Positions 1 to 5,928 are shown, numbered from the stretch's first letter. The stretch: DNA of 6,791 bases from Dehalococcoidia bacterium UBA1151 (GCA_002311865.1 DBZV01000189.1:22897-29687), one strand, 5' to 3'. The notes: a model not told the origin generated them from the sequence alone. Made by a program: numbers and translations.

Positions 1-1
1 T

Positions 2-49
2 GATGCAGGACTAGTGATCGCGGGCGACAGTTCCCTTTGGAGCTATTGA
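2..49 (+). CDS. C-terminal tail of an unknown upstream gene (partial)
   Basis: The frame that starts at base 2 is open from the window edge to a TGA at 47-49 and reads DAGLVIAGDSSLWSY. One base separates this stop from the ATG at 51, and the ribosome binding site of the next gene lies inside these last codons. That is the usual arrangement of translationally coupled genes in an operon. Only 15 residues are visible, so neither family nor function can be given. The frame starting at base 4 is also open here, so the choice rests mainly on the tight stop/start junction. Confidence 0.35.
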   Translation, partial: DAGLVIAGDSSLWSY

Positions 50-50
50 T

Positions 51-206
51 ATGGGGTACGCGGGTGGAGGATCAGATCCCGGCAAGTATCCCTCTGATGA
101 TGAGGGGCCAGGTTGGCTCAACGATCATGCGGGATTGTTGGCCGCCGCAGTTGTGATCATCATCATGGGAATCGTAGTGGTATTTCTCGTTGATTCCGAG
201 TTCTAG
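51..206 (+). CDS. Small single-pass membrane protein, 51 aa, unknown function
   Basis: An ATG at 51 is preceded by GGAG at 39-42 with an 8-base spacing, a good ribosome binding site. The product has a Gly/Asp/Pro-rich, acidic N-terminal half (residues 1-26) and a strongly hydrophobic stretch at about residues 27-47, rich in Ala, Val and Ile. It ends with a short acidic tail, DSEF. This fits one membrane helix with both tails short. There is no lipobox and no cleavable-signal pattern, because the hydrophobic part is C-terminal. It follows the stop of an upstream gene by one base and is followed 19 bases later by a strong terminator, so it is probably the last gene of an operon. I do not recognise the family. 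It could be an accessory subunit of a membrane complex encoded upstream, but nothing in the sequence proves that. Confidence 0.6.
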   Translation: MGYAGGGSDPGKYPSDDEGPGWLNDHAGLLAAAVVIIIMGIVVVFLVDSEF

Positions 207-225
207 TTCGATGTGATCCAACACA

Positions 226-252
226 AAAACACCCGGCCATGCCGGGTGTTTT
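226..252. terminator. Bidirectional intrinsic terminator
   Basis: A perfect 12-bp inverted repeat, AAAACACCCGGC and GCCGGGTGTTTT, is separated by the three-base loop CAT. The left arm begins in an A run (225-229) and the right arm ends in four T, so both strands give a GC-rich stem followed by U residues. It sits between the plus-strand small membrane protein (stop at 204-206) and the minus-strand small Cys/His protein (stop at 271-273), which is where a shared terminator for convergent units is expected. Confidence 0.85.
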
Positions 253-270
253 CATTCTGAAACCGTGTCC

Positions 271-459
271 CTAATCGCCAGAGCTGGCAGCTTCCACCGG
301 AGACGCTTTTGCGGCCTGGCGGCAGGCGCCTACCGGGTGGCGAGTGCCATCGTCGTGATAGCACATGCCATCGCCGCCATTCTGGCCGGTACAGTGGCCT
401 GCACACTCGTGCTGAGGAAGCGGCGTCTCTTCGATTATTGTCACGTCGAGGATTTTCAT
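271..459 (-). CDS. Small Cys/His-rich protein, 62 aa, unknown function
   Basis: The reading frame begins 26 bases after the aldehyde dehydrogenase stop and ends 18 bases before the bidirectional terminator, so it would be the last gene of that minus-strand unit. The protein has Cys at 19, 23, 33 and 46 and His at 17, 22, 35 and 41. The first pair forms HECAGHC, and the rest lie in a Gly/Asp-rich middle part. The spacing suggests a small metal-binding or disulfide-bonded domain, which is an inference from composition. The N-terminus (MKILDVTIIEET) looks like a beta strand, and the C-terminus after residue 48 is Ala/Ser-rich and probably unstructured. There is no signal peptide or membrane segment. 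The start is weak: AGG lies only about 3 bases upstream of the ATG. I do not recognise the family. A plus-strand frame in the same place has no ribosome binding site and runs into the aldehyde dehydrogenase. Confidence 0.5.
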   Translation of the reverse strand: MKILDVTIIEETPLPQHECAGHCTGQNGGDGMCYHDDGTRHPVGACRQAAKASPVEAASSGD

Positions 460-485
460 GGCACCTATTATCGCAGACGAATGGC

Positions 486-1898
486 CTATCGGTGAAAAAT
501 CACCATTTTCGTCTCGGTCATCTCCTCGATTGCGTACGTGGGCCCCTCTTTGCCAAGACCGGAGTCTTTGAGCCCGCCGTACGGCATCATGTCGGCCCTG
601 AACGCCGTGCCACCATTGATGTTCAGGTTGCCTGCATCCACCTCCAGTGCGAACCGCATCGCGGTATCGATGCTTTCCGTGAAGACCGCTGCGGCCAACC
701 CAAAACGCGTATCGTTAGCCATCGCGATCGCCTCGTCGACGCCGCTAGCGCGCGCAACGAGCACAGCCGGTCCGAACAGCTCTTCGCGGTAGGCTTTCAT
801 ATCGGGCGTGGCATTGGCGATGATTGCCGGGCTCATCATCGCGCCCTGTCTGTCTCCGCCCGTGAGCAGCGAACCGCCGCCCGCGACGGCTTCGTCCAGC
901 CACTCACCAACTCGAACCGCGTCGCTCTCACGAACCATAGGCCCCATTACGGTATCGCCGCTTGAAGGGTCGCCCGCCGCGATTGCTTCCACCGCGGGCT
1001 TCAGGGCGTCGAGATAGTCCCCATACGCCTTGCCGTCAACGATAACGCGCTGCGTCGAGATGCAGACCTGGCCAGCGTTGGAGTAGCCACTCTGCACGGT
1101 GGCTGCGACTACTTTGTCCATGTCGGCATCTGGCATGACGACTAGCGGCGAATTGGAGCCCAGCTCCATGGTGACCTTCTTGAGTCCGGCGGTGCGGGTG
1201 ATGTGTTCGCCCACTTCTTGGGAGCCGGTGAAGGTCACTTTGCGGACCGATTGGTGCGAAACCAGCGTATCGCCGATTGCACCACCGGGGCCGGTGAGGC
1301 ACTGGATTGACTCGGCGGGCGCGCCAGCATCGAGTAGCACTTCGACCAGCTTGAGGGCCGACAACGGCGTATCAGAAGCCGGTTTCAGCACTACGGAGTT
1401 ACCTGCGGCCAGCGCCGGGCCGACCTTGTGAGCGACCAGGTTCAAAGGGAAATTAAACGGGCTGATCGCGGCCACGATGCCCACGGGTACGCGCACCGTG
1501 AAGCCAAACTTCGTCTCGTTGCCGGGTGATGCGGCGAGCGGAATCGTCTCGCCTCGCAGTCGCTTCGCTTCTTCCGCTGACCAGGTAAGCGTCTGAACGC
1601 AGCGGTCGACCTCAACACGGGCTTCGTTAATTGTCTTGCCCTCTTCAGCCGAAAGCGTGGAGGCGATATCTTCTTTGCGCTCTTTAGTTAGAGCGACTGC
1701 CTTCATGAGAAATTCGTAACGATCGAATGCAGACAGCTGCTTCATCTGCTGGAAACCACGCTCGGCGCTCTTAATAGCAAGGTCTACATCTTCGATTCCG
1801 GCGCGAGGCACCGTGTCGATCGGCTGACCTGTGTACGGGTTGAGCACCTCAACCGTCTGATCCCGATAAACCCATTCGCCGCCCAGGTACATTCTCAT
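486..1898 (-). CDS. NAD(P)-dependent aldehyde dehydrogenase
   Basis: This is a complete 470-residue cytoplasmic aldehyde dehydrogenase, close to the usual length of the superfamily. It oxidises an aldehyde to the carboxylic acid with NAD(P)+. The conserved sites are present: SPFNFP with the oxyanion Asn at 149, LKPA with the cofactor-binding Lys at 172, FTGS at 223-226, MELGSN with the general-base Glu at 245, GQVCIS with the catalytic Cys at 279, and EELFGP at 372-377. The C-terminal MPYGGLKDSG segment and the EEMTE pattern resemble, from memory, the lactaldehyde/phosphonoacetaldehyde/ALDH21-like branch (y4uC type), but the substrate is not readable from sequence. The start at 1898 is favoured because CTCCCT at 1907-1912 (AGGGAG on the minus strand) sits 8 bases upstream; the in-frame Met3 would be 14 bases away. 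It is divergent from the GH4 gene, which suggests shared or linked control and a role in the same catabolic context. Confidence 0.95.
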   Translation of the reverse strand: MRMYLGGEWVYRDQTVEVLNPYTGQPIDTVPRAGIEDVDLAIKSAERGFQQMKQLSAFDRYEFLMKAVALTKERKEDIASTLSAEEGKTINEARVEVDRCVQTLTWSAEEAKRLRGETIPLAASPGNETKFGFTVRVPVGIVAAISPFNFPLNLVAHKVGPALAAGNSVVLKPASDTPLSALKLVEVLLDAGAPAESIQCLTGPGGAIGDTLVSHQSVRKVTFTGSQEVGEHITRTAGLKKVTMELGSNSPLVVMPDADMDKVVAATVQSGYSNAGQVCISTQRVIVDGKAYGDYLDALKPAVEAIAAGDPSSGDTVMGPMVRESDAVRVGEWLDEAVAGGGSLLTGGDRQGAMMSPAIIANATPDMKAYREELFGPAVLVARASGVDEAIAMANDTRFGLAAAVFTESIDTAMRFALEVDAGNLNINGGTAFRADMMPYGGLKDSGLGKEGPTYAIEEMTETKMVIFHR

Positions 1899-1948
1899 CG
1901 TTAGATCTCCCTGTCACACACTTCCGGTCTGCACTGTTCTTGTGGCCG

Positions 1949-1954
1949 AGTATA
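1949..1954 (-). promoter_or_regulatory. Possible -10 box for the aldehyde dehydrogenase
   Basis: The minus strand reads TATACT, five of six matches to the sigma-70 -10 consensus. It would place transcription start near 1942, giving a leader of roughly 43 bases before the ATG at 1898. No good -35 hexamer is found 16-18 bases upstream, so this is tentative. Confidence 0.3.
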
Positions 1955-2000
1955 CCCGCGCTGGCGTAACCATTTCGTGAAGTAATTGCCGGGTCGATAC
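1950..2000. repeat. Imperfect inverted repeat in the divergent promoter region
   Basis: GTATACCCG at 1950-1958 and CGGGTCGATAC at 1990-2000 are inverted copies, except that the second carries two extra bases (CG). The arms are 31 bases apart, centre to centre about 40, and the left one overlaps the TATACT box. This could be a pair of operator half-sites, but the match is short and may be chance. Confidence 0.2.
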
Positions 2001-2037
2001 ACCTCGTGCTAGGTTTGTGCCCCTTAATAGAATCAGC

Positions 2038-2043
2038 GAGGAG
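2038..2043 (+). promoter_or_regulatory. Ribosome binding site that fixes the GH4 start
   Basis: GAGGAG lies 6 bases before the ATG at 2050. The frame is open further upstream to a GTG at 2017, but that codon has no ribosome binding site and would add 11 residues ahead of the nucleotide-binding strand, which normally begins within a few residues of the N-terminus in this family. Confidence 0.75.
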
Positions 2044-2049
2044 CTTTGG

Positions 2050-3336
2050 ATGGCCAAGATCGTACTCATCGGCGCGGGAAGCGTCGTGTTCACTCGACGC
2101 CTGCTGCAGGATGTCGTCACAACCCCGTCATTACAGGGTGCTGAGATCGCGTTAATGGACATCGATACGGAAAGACTGGATCTCATCCGTGACTTTGGTG
2201 CGCGGCTTGTTGGTGACTCGGGATCAGGTAACACGATCACGGCGACGTCTGACCGCAGAGCTGCTCTGGAAGGCGCCGACTACGTTATCACCACAATTCG
2301 CGTTGGCGATGACCTCCGAATCGACCAGGGAATTCCGATGGAGGCCGGAGTGAATCAATCGGTGGCGGACACCATCGGCCCCGGCGGTGTGTTCAAGGCA
2401 CTACGGACTGTGCCGGTGCTGCTGGATATCTGCCACGATATCGAAGAGGTCGCTCCCGACGCCTGGCTGCTCCAATACACGAACCCCATGGCGATGGCCT
2501 GCTGGGCGATCAACGAGGCGACAGACGTAAAGGCCGTTGGCCTGTGTCACAGCGTTCAGCGGACAACACAGGTGCTGGCCGACTACATTGGCGCGCCGCA
2601 TGATGATGTTTGGGCGTGGGTGGCAGGTATCAACCACATGGCGTGGTTCCTGCGATTTGAGCGCGACGGCAAGGACGCTTATCCTGCGCTCTGGGACGCG
2701 CTGGATGATGATGACACGTACGCCAAAGATCCAGTGCGGTTTGAGGTTATGCGCCACTTCGATAATTTTGTTACTGAATCCACCAGGCACATGTCGGAGT
2801 ACGTGCCGTACTTCCGCGTCAATCCTGACCGAATTCACGACTTCAATCTGGACGCGATTGAAGTGGACTTGGCGAGACTTGAGAAGCGCAACGAAGAGTA
2901 TTTCGACAAGATGCGGCAGGAGATCAAGGGCGACGCTCCACTGGTGGCCGAGCGATCAGATGAGTACGCATGCCGGATCATGGGGGCAATGGAGTCCGGT
3001 GAGTCGACAGTCATCAATGGGAACGTTTACAACGAGGGTCTCATCACCAACCTGCCAGCACACAGTTGCGTAGAGGTCCCATGCCTCGTGGACAAAGGCG
3101 GGCTGCACCCGATGCAGATTGGCGACTTGCCTCCCCAACTGGCAGCGCTGAACATGTCGAACATCGCGGTCCAGGAGATGGCGGTACGCGCGGTGCTGGA
3201 GCAGAGCAAAGACGATGCTCGCCATGCGGTGATGTTAGATCCGCTGACATCTGCAGTGCTCTCCCTCCAGGAAATCGACGACATGTTCGAAGCGATGTGG
3301 GATGCCCACGGGGACGCTCTGGCCGATTACGACTAA
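2050..3336 (+). CDS. GH4 glycoside hydrolase, MelA-like alpha-galactosidase type
   Basis: The 428-residue product belongs to glycoside hydrolase family 4, enzymes that use NAD+ and a divalent metal (usually Mn2+) to break glycosidic bonds by a transient oxidation and elimination route. The N-terminal Rossmann fold shows GAGS at 8-11 and the acidic end of strand 2, MDID at 36-39. YTNPM with the conserved Asn at 145, GLCHSV with the metal-ligand Cys at 166, and GINHM with the metal-ligand His at 196 complete the active site. Other family blocks are ADTIGPGG (106-113), FVTES (240-244), NGNVYNEGLITNLP (323-336) and VEVPCLVD (341-348). The order and wording of these blocks are very close to E. coli MelA as I remember it, and the CHSV form is the one I associate with alpha-galactosidases rather than phospho-glucosidases. 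An alpha-glucuronidase or galacturonidase remains possible. There is no signal peptide, so it acts in the cytoplasm on an imported substrate; no transporter is in view. Confidence 0.93.
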   Translation: MAKIVLIGAGSVVFTRRLLQDVVTTPSLQGAEIALMDIDTERLDLIRDFGARLVGDSGSGNTITATSDRRAALEGADYVITTIRVGDDLRIDQGIPMEAGVNQSVADTIGPGGVFKALRTVPVLLDICHDIEEVAPDAWLLQYTNPMAMACWAINEATDVKAVGLCHSVQRTTQVLADYIGAPHDDVWAWVAGINHMAWFLRFERDGKDAYPALWDALDDDDTYAKDPVRFEVMRHFDNFVTESTRHMSEYVPYFRVNPDRIHDFNLDAIEVDLARLEKRNEEYFDKMRQEIKGDAPLVAERSDEYACRIMGAMESGESTVINGNVYNEGLITNLPAHSCVEVPCLVDKGGLHPMQIGDLPPQLAALNMSNIAVQEMAVRAVLEQSKDDARHAVMLDPLTSAVLSLQEIDDMFEAMWDAHGDALADYD

Positions 3337-3540
3337 GGCAAATCCATCGAGGATACGGTGGACGCGAGCGGCCAAGCGCGCTAAATCACGTCTGCAAGCG
3401 ACAGGTCGCAAAGGTGCGCGACCCGCACGTAGGCGGCGTACTGCCACACGATAGCGTCGAGGACCTCCTGGTATCGCGACCGCTGTCGCCACGCTCGGGA
3501 GGCGCATGCAGGCCGTACTCTAGAGCCAAGGAGAGGGCTG
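3337..3540. other. Gene-free gap upstream of the acetyltransferase
   Basis: No credible gene is seen in these roughly 200 bases. The open frames that cross it on either strand overlap the GH4 gene heavily and have Arg-rich, low-quality translations. No T-tailed hairpin follows the GH4 stop; a 5-bp stem GCGAC/GTCGC is too small to matter. A weak -10-like TACTCT at 3516-3521 precedes the acetyltransferase ribosome binding site AAGGAG (3528-3533), so the promoter of that gene may lie here. Confidence 0.4.
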
Positions 3541-4005
3541 ATGGACTATACGTTCGTGCCAATGGATGATGAACAGGCGCAAGCCGTCGCGTCCTGGAAG
3601 TATGACGGCATCTACGCGTTCTATGATTGGGCCGCTGATGCCGATGATCTGGCTGAGTTGCTGGACCCTGTACTGCGAGAGAATGAGCAACTGCACGCGG
3701 TGTTGGACGATCACGGGACGCAGGTCGACTTCTACGGCTTCAAATTGGATGGCCGTACTGTCTAATTTGGGCTTGGTCTCAGGCCAGATCTCACAGGTTG
3801 CGGCCTGAGTCTTGAATTCCTCAATGCCGGACTTGAATTCATACTTGAGAATCACACTCCCGACACGTTCCGATTACAGGTAGCCGCATTCAATAAGCGC
3901 GCCATTCGTGTCTACCGGTGCGCAGGCTTTCAGCGTACTCGAGAATATCGGCACAAGACCAACAACAGTGAGTGGGACTTCATCGAAATGAGCAGGCCTG
4001 CCTAG
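3541..4005 (+). pseudogene. GNAT-family N-acetyltransferase interrupted by an in-frame TAA
   Basis: The ATG at 3541 has an excellent ribosome binding site, AAGGAG, 7 bases upstream. Codons 1-74 read as the N-terminal half of a small GNAT acetyltransferase (FVPMDDEQAQAVASW near the start, FYDW, AVLDDHG). A TAA stands at codon 75 (3763-3765). In the same frame, 79 further codons run to TAG at 4003-4005 and give the C-terminal half: FGLGLRPDLTGCGL at codons 76-89, the acetyl-CoA-binding motif A, then FRLQVAAFNKRAIRVY, CAGF at 127-130 and EWDFIEM near the end. The full 154-codon length is normal for the family. The distal half has no ATG, GTG or TTG before an ATG nine codons short... near its end, so it cannot be started separately. 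The short product of 74 residues would lack the cofactor site and be inactive. A recent nonsense mutation or a base-call error best explains this; stop-codon readthrough is possible but unsupported. The in vivo substrate of such acetyltransferases is not predictable. Confidence 0.85.
3778..3809 (+). other. Stem-loop 12 bases after the in-frame TAA
   Basis: CTCAGGCC at 3778-3785 and GGCCTGAG at 3802-3809 form a perfect 8-bp stem with a 16-base loop, within the acetyl-CoA-binding motif coding region. It has no T tail, so it is not an intrinsic terminator. It may be chance, since GC-rich coding sequence often gives stems of this size. Confidence 0.3.
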
Positions 4006-4021
4006 TCGATAAGGCACGTCA

Positions 4022-4027
4022 TATACT
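4022..4027 (+). promoter_or_regulatory. Possible -10 box for the RraA-like gene
   Basis: TATACT lies in the 67-base gap between the acetyltransferase remnant and the RraA-like gene, about 45 bases before the ATG. It matches five of six -10 positions, but no good -35 hexamer is found at the usual distance. Confidence 0.3.
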
Positions 4028-4072
4028 GACCGCTGCCGCGCAGTTTGTTGGCCCTCATACACAGGAGCAAAG

Positions 4073-4825
4073 ATGATCATCAAGATACCAATCCCGAAGA
4101 TCGAAATCGAGCGACCTTCCCAGGACCTCATCAAACGGCTCGAAGGAATTGGAAGTGCGACCGCTTCTGGCGAGTTGCGGAAGCTCGGTATCAGTAGCCC
4201 GGTCATCGATGGTCTTACATCGTTCGTGCCAGGGAAGAGCATCGTTGGACCCGCCATCACCCTTCAGTACTTGCCCAAGCGGGAGGATCAGTATCCCGAG
4301 GGGGGCGAGTACCGCGCGCCCGATTCGCAAGTTCATCGGCATGCGCTGTACTATGCCCAGGCAGGTGACATCGTCGTTGTAGACGGGCGCGGCGAGATTT
4401 CCAGTGGTGTATTTGGCGATATGATGCTGACCTATTTCAAGGGGCGTGGTGGCCTTGGGATCATCATTGATGGCGCAATTCGTGACTTTGGAGATGCCAA
4501 AAACCTGGGACTTGGCATGTGGCTGAAGGGAGTGACGCCTTACGCACACACCGTCACCATCCAGTTCCCTTACGCCTATAACGTCCCAATCGATTGCGCC
4601 GGCACTTTGGTTGTTCCGGGCGACATCATCATTGCCGATGACGACGGCGCCGTGGTTGTGCCAATAACTCTCGCGGAACAGCTTGCTGAAGCGGGCGGCG
4701 AGCACTCTGAATGGGAAGTGTTCACCCGAGAAAAACTTTCAGGAGGCGGCGACCTCCGGAAGTACTACCCACTGAACGACGAGGCGAAGGTCGAGTACGA
4801 GGTGTGGAAGAAAACTAACGGCTAG
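4073..4825 (+). CDS. RraA-family protein, HMG/CHA aldolase-like
   Basis: The 250-residue product matches the RraA / 4-hydroxy-4-methyl-2-oxoglutarate aldolase family. Catalytic members are metal-dependent class II aldolases that cleave 4-hydroxy-2-oxo acids to pyruvate plus a second keto acid; the E. coli RraA branch instead inhibits RNase E. Visible landmarks are the N-terminal SATASGELRKLG (28-39), VGPAITLQY (58-66), GDIVVVDGRGE (98-108), the substrate-site FGDMM (114-118) with Asp116, GIIIDGAIRDFGD (129-141) with the Arg137-Asp138 pair, and PGDIIIADDDGAVVVP (182-197). It is longer than the E. coli regulator (about 160 residues) and has the C-terminal EWEVFTRE...LRKYYPL tail that I associate with longer, catabolic members, so an enzyme role is more likely than RNase control. 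AGGAG at 4063-4067 is 5 bases before the ATG. The dehydrogenase gene begins 20 bases after its stop, so the two are probably co-transcribed. Confidence 0.9.
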   Translation: MIIKIPIPKIEIERPSQDLIKRLEGIGSATASGELRKLGISSPVIDGLTSFVPGKSIVGPAITLQYLPKREDQYPEGGEYRAPDSQVHRHALYYAQAGDIVVVDGRGEISSGVFGDMMLTYFKGRGGLGIIIDGAIRDFGDAKNLGLGMWLKGVTPYAHTVTIQFPYAYNVPIDCAGTLVVPGDIIIADDDGAVVVPITLAEQLAEAGGEHSEWEVFTREKLSGGGDLRKYYPLNDEAKVEYEVWKKTNG

Positions 4826-4841
4826 TTTGCTTCCATCGACT

Positions 4842-4847
4842 TACAAT
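4842..4847 (+). promoter_or_regulatory. -10-like hexamer overlapping the first dehydrogenase ATG
   Basis: TACAAT matches five of six -10 positions and overlaps the ATG at 4846. If it is a real promoter, translation would have to start downstream, at the ATG at 4882. No clear -35 is found, so this could be coincidence. Confidence 0.2.
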
Positions 4848-5907
4848 GTGGGCTACTTCTCGACCGGCTCCGGATGGCAGAATGGTTGCAACAACTAACG
4901 AGCCAGGAACAACAACACTGCCTGAGACACAACAGATCAATCCCGCCGCCCAATCCATCGCCAAAGGCAAATGGGAGATCATCGACGCGCCGTACCCGAA
5001 GATGAAGCCGGGGGATGCGCTGGTGCAGTACGAGATCGCGTCGATCTGCGGTAGTGACCTGCACATCGTCAACATGGGTTGGAACGTGGATGAGTGGCCG
5101 CTTGCGCCGGGATATCCGGGCCACGAGGGCGTGGGATGCGTCATCGACACTCGCTCAGACGATATTGCCGTGGGCGATCGTGTGCTCGCAGTGCCGCACA
5201 TCTGGAACTCGTTCGGCTTCGCCCGCTATCAGGCGGTGGATGCGCCGCATCTGCTGAAGCTACCAAATGAGGGCGATGCTGGCGAGATATCACTAGCGCA
5301 GCAGTTGGGCACGGTGATCTTCGCCGCTATGAAGCTACCGCAGGTGTTTGGCCAGACGGCGGTGGTGATGGGGCAGGGCAGCGCAGGTATCTTCTGGGAT
5401 TTCGTCCTGAAACGACTCGGCGTTGAGCAGGTTATTTCTATCGAGCCGGTCGCCCATCGACGAGAGCTGGGCCATCAGTACGGCGTCGACAGGTCGATAG
5501 ACGTGACCGGCGATGCCGCAACGCAAGCCGTGATGGACCTGACCGGCGGCAAAGGCGCTGATCTGGTGATCGAGGCGGTGGGCAGTACGGCTACCCTCAG
5601 CCAGTCGTTCCACGTGGCGCGAGACGAGGGCCAGGTGGTGCTATTCGGCCTGCCAGAAGGCAGTGGCAGAGTTCTGTTCGACTTCGATACATGGTTCAGG
5701 AAGCGCATATCAGCGTTTACCCGACTTGGCGCTCAGGATGAGCCGGGTCTGGCCAGCTTCGCGCAGGCGTTGGACTGGATAGTCTCGGGACAGATCAACG
5801 TTGGTCCCGTTATCTCACACCGCTTTCCCGGCACCGAAACGCAACACGCGTTCGATGTCGCTCAAGCCCGCGAAGATGGCGTGGTCAAAGTAGGCCTCGA
5901 GTTCTAG
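4846..5907 (+). CDS. Zinc-type medium-chain alcohol/polyol dehydrogenase
   Basis: The 353-residue product is a medium-chain dehydrogenase/reductase that would interconvert an alcohol and a ketone or aldehyde with NAD(P). The GroES-like catalytic domain has ICGSDLH with zinc ligand Cys68 and GYPGHEG with His93 and Glu94. The Rossmann domain begins VVMGQGSAG, with GQGSAG at 176-181, and strand 2 ends ISIEP with Glu200, which favours NAD over NADP. GADLVIEAVGS (237-247) is the usual late cofactor-site block. The four-Cys structural zinc loop of classical alcohol dehydrogenases is absent: no Cys is present after residue 98. The start is uncertain. The ATG at 4846 has no ribosome binding site; Met13 (4882) has a weak GGA 7 bases upstream. 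The first 35 residues are polar, Thr-rich and unlike the family core. The gene follows the RraA-like gene closely and probably acts on a related hydroxy acid or sugar intermediate. Confidence 0.92.
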   Translation: MWATSRPAPDGRMVATTNEPGTTTLPETQQINPAAQSIAKGKWEIIDAPYPKMKPGDALVQYEIASICGSDLHIVNMGWNVDEWPLAPGYPGHEGVGCVIDTRSDDIAVGDRVLAVPHIWNSFGFARYQAVDAPHLLKLPNEGDAGEISLAQQLGTVIFAAMKLPQVFGQTAVVMGQGSAGIFWDFVLKRLGVEQVISIEPVAHRRELGHQYGVDRSIDVTGDAATQAVMDLTGGKGADLVIEAVGSTATLSQSFHVARDEGQVVLFGLPEGSGRVLFDFDTWFRKRISAFTRLGAQDEPGLASFAQALDWIVSGQINVGPVISHRFPGTETQHAFDVAQAREDGVVKVGLEF

Positions 5908-5928
5908 GTGCCTGCCGCACGGGCACTT
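5906..5928. terminator. Weak hairpin after the dehydrogenase stop
   Basis: AGGTGCC at 5906-5912 pairs with GGCACTT at 5922-5928, including one G-U pair, around a 9-base loop. It overlaps the TAG stop and lies in the 74-base gap between convergent genes. There is no T run on either side, so any termination would be weak or Rho-assisted. Confidence 0.25.

Larger units (their letters stand above)
1899..2049. promoter_or_regulatory. Divergent promoter region between aldehyde dehydrogenase and GH4 genes
   Basis: These 151 bases lie between two outward-facing genes and must hold both promoters unless transcription enters from elsewhere. Ribosome binding sites are clear on both sides. For the minus strand a TATACT box is visible at 1954-1949. 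For the plus strand no convincing -35/-10 pair was found: TAGAAT at 2028-2033 is too close to the ribosome binding site to give a normal leader, and TTGCCG at 1987-1992 has only a poor partner. Confidence 0.5.

Noticed and set aside
265..495. Plus-strand frame with a hydrophobic stretch over the small Cys/His gene
   Set aside because: It begins at a GTG without a ribosome binding site, runs into the aldehyde dehydrogenase end, and the opposite strand fits better between the dehydrogenase stop and the terminator.
309..965. Long plus-strand frame of 218 codons
   Set aside because: It lies mostly antisense to the certain aldehyde dehydrogenase, is His/Arg-rich and has no recognisable motif.
2401..2838. 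Minus-strand frame of 145 codons inside the GH4 gene
   Set aside because: It is antisense to the conserved GH4 core blocks and has no family resemblance, so it is a coding shadow.
3066..3569. Plus-strand frame of 167 codons across the GH4 3' end and the following gap
   Set aside because: It overlaps GH4 in another frame, is Arg/Gly-rich, has no motif and no ribosome binding site.
3755..3775. A frameshift in the acetyltransferase
   Set aside because: Counting codons from the ATG at 3541 shows that the distal half is in the same frame, so the lesion is a stop codon and not an insertion or deletion.
3811..3840. Two copies of CTTGAATTC 21 bases apart
   Set aside because: Both copies encode Leu-Glu-Phe within one helix of the acetyltransferase; nothing suggests a mobile element or recombination site.
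4055..4705. Minus-strand frame of 216 codons over the RraA-like gene
   Set aside because: It is antisense to clear RraA motifs and shows no family features of its own.
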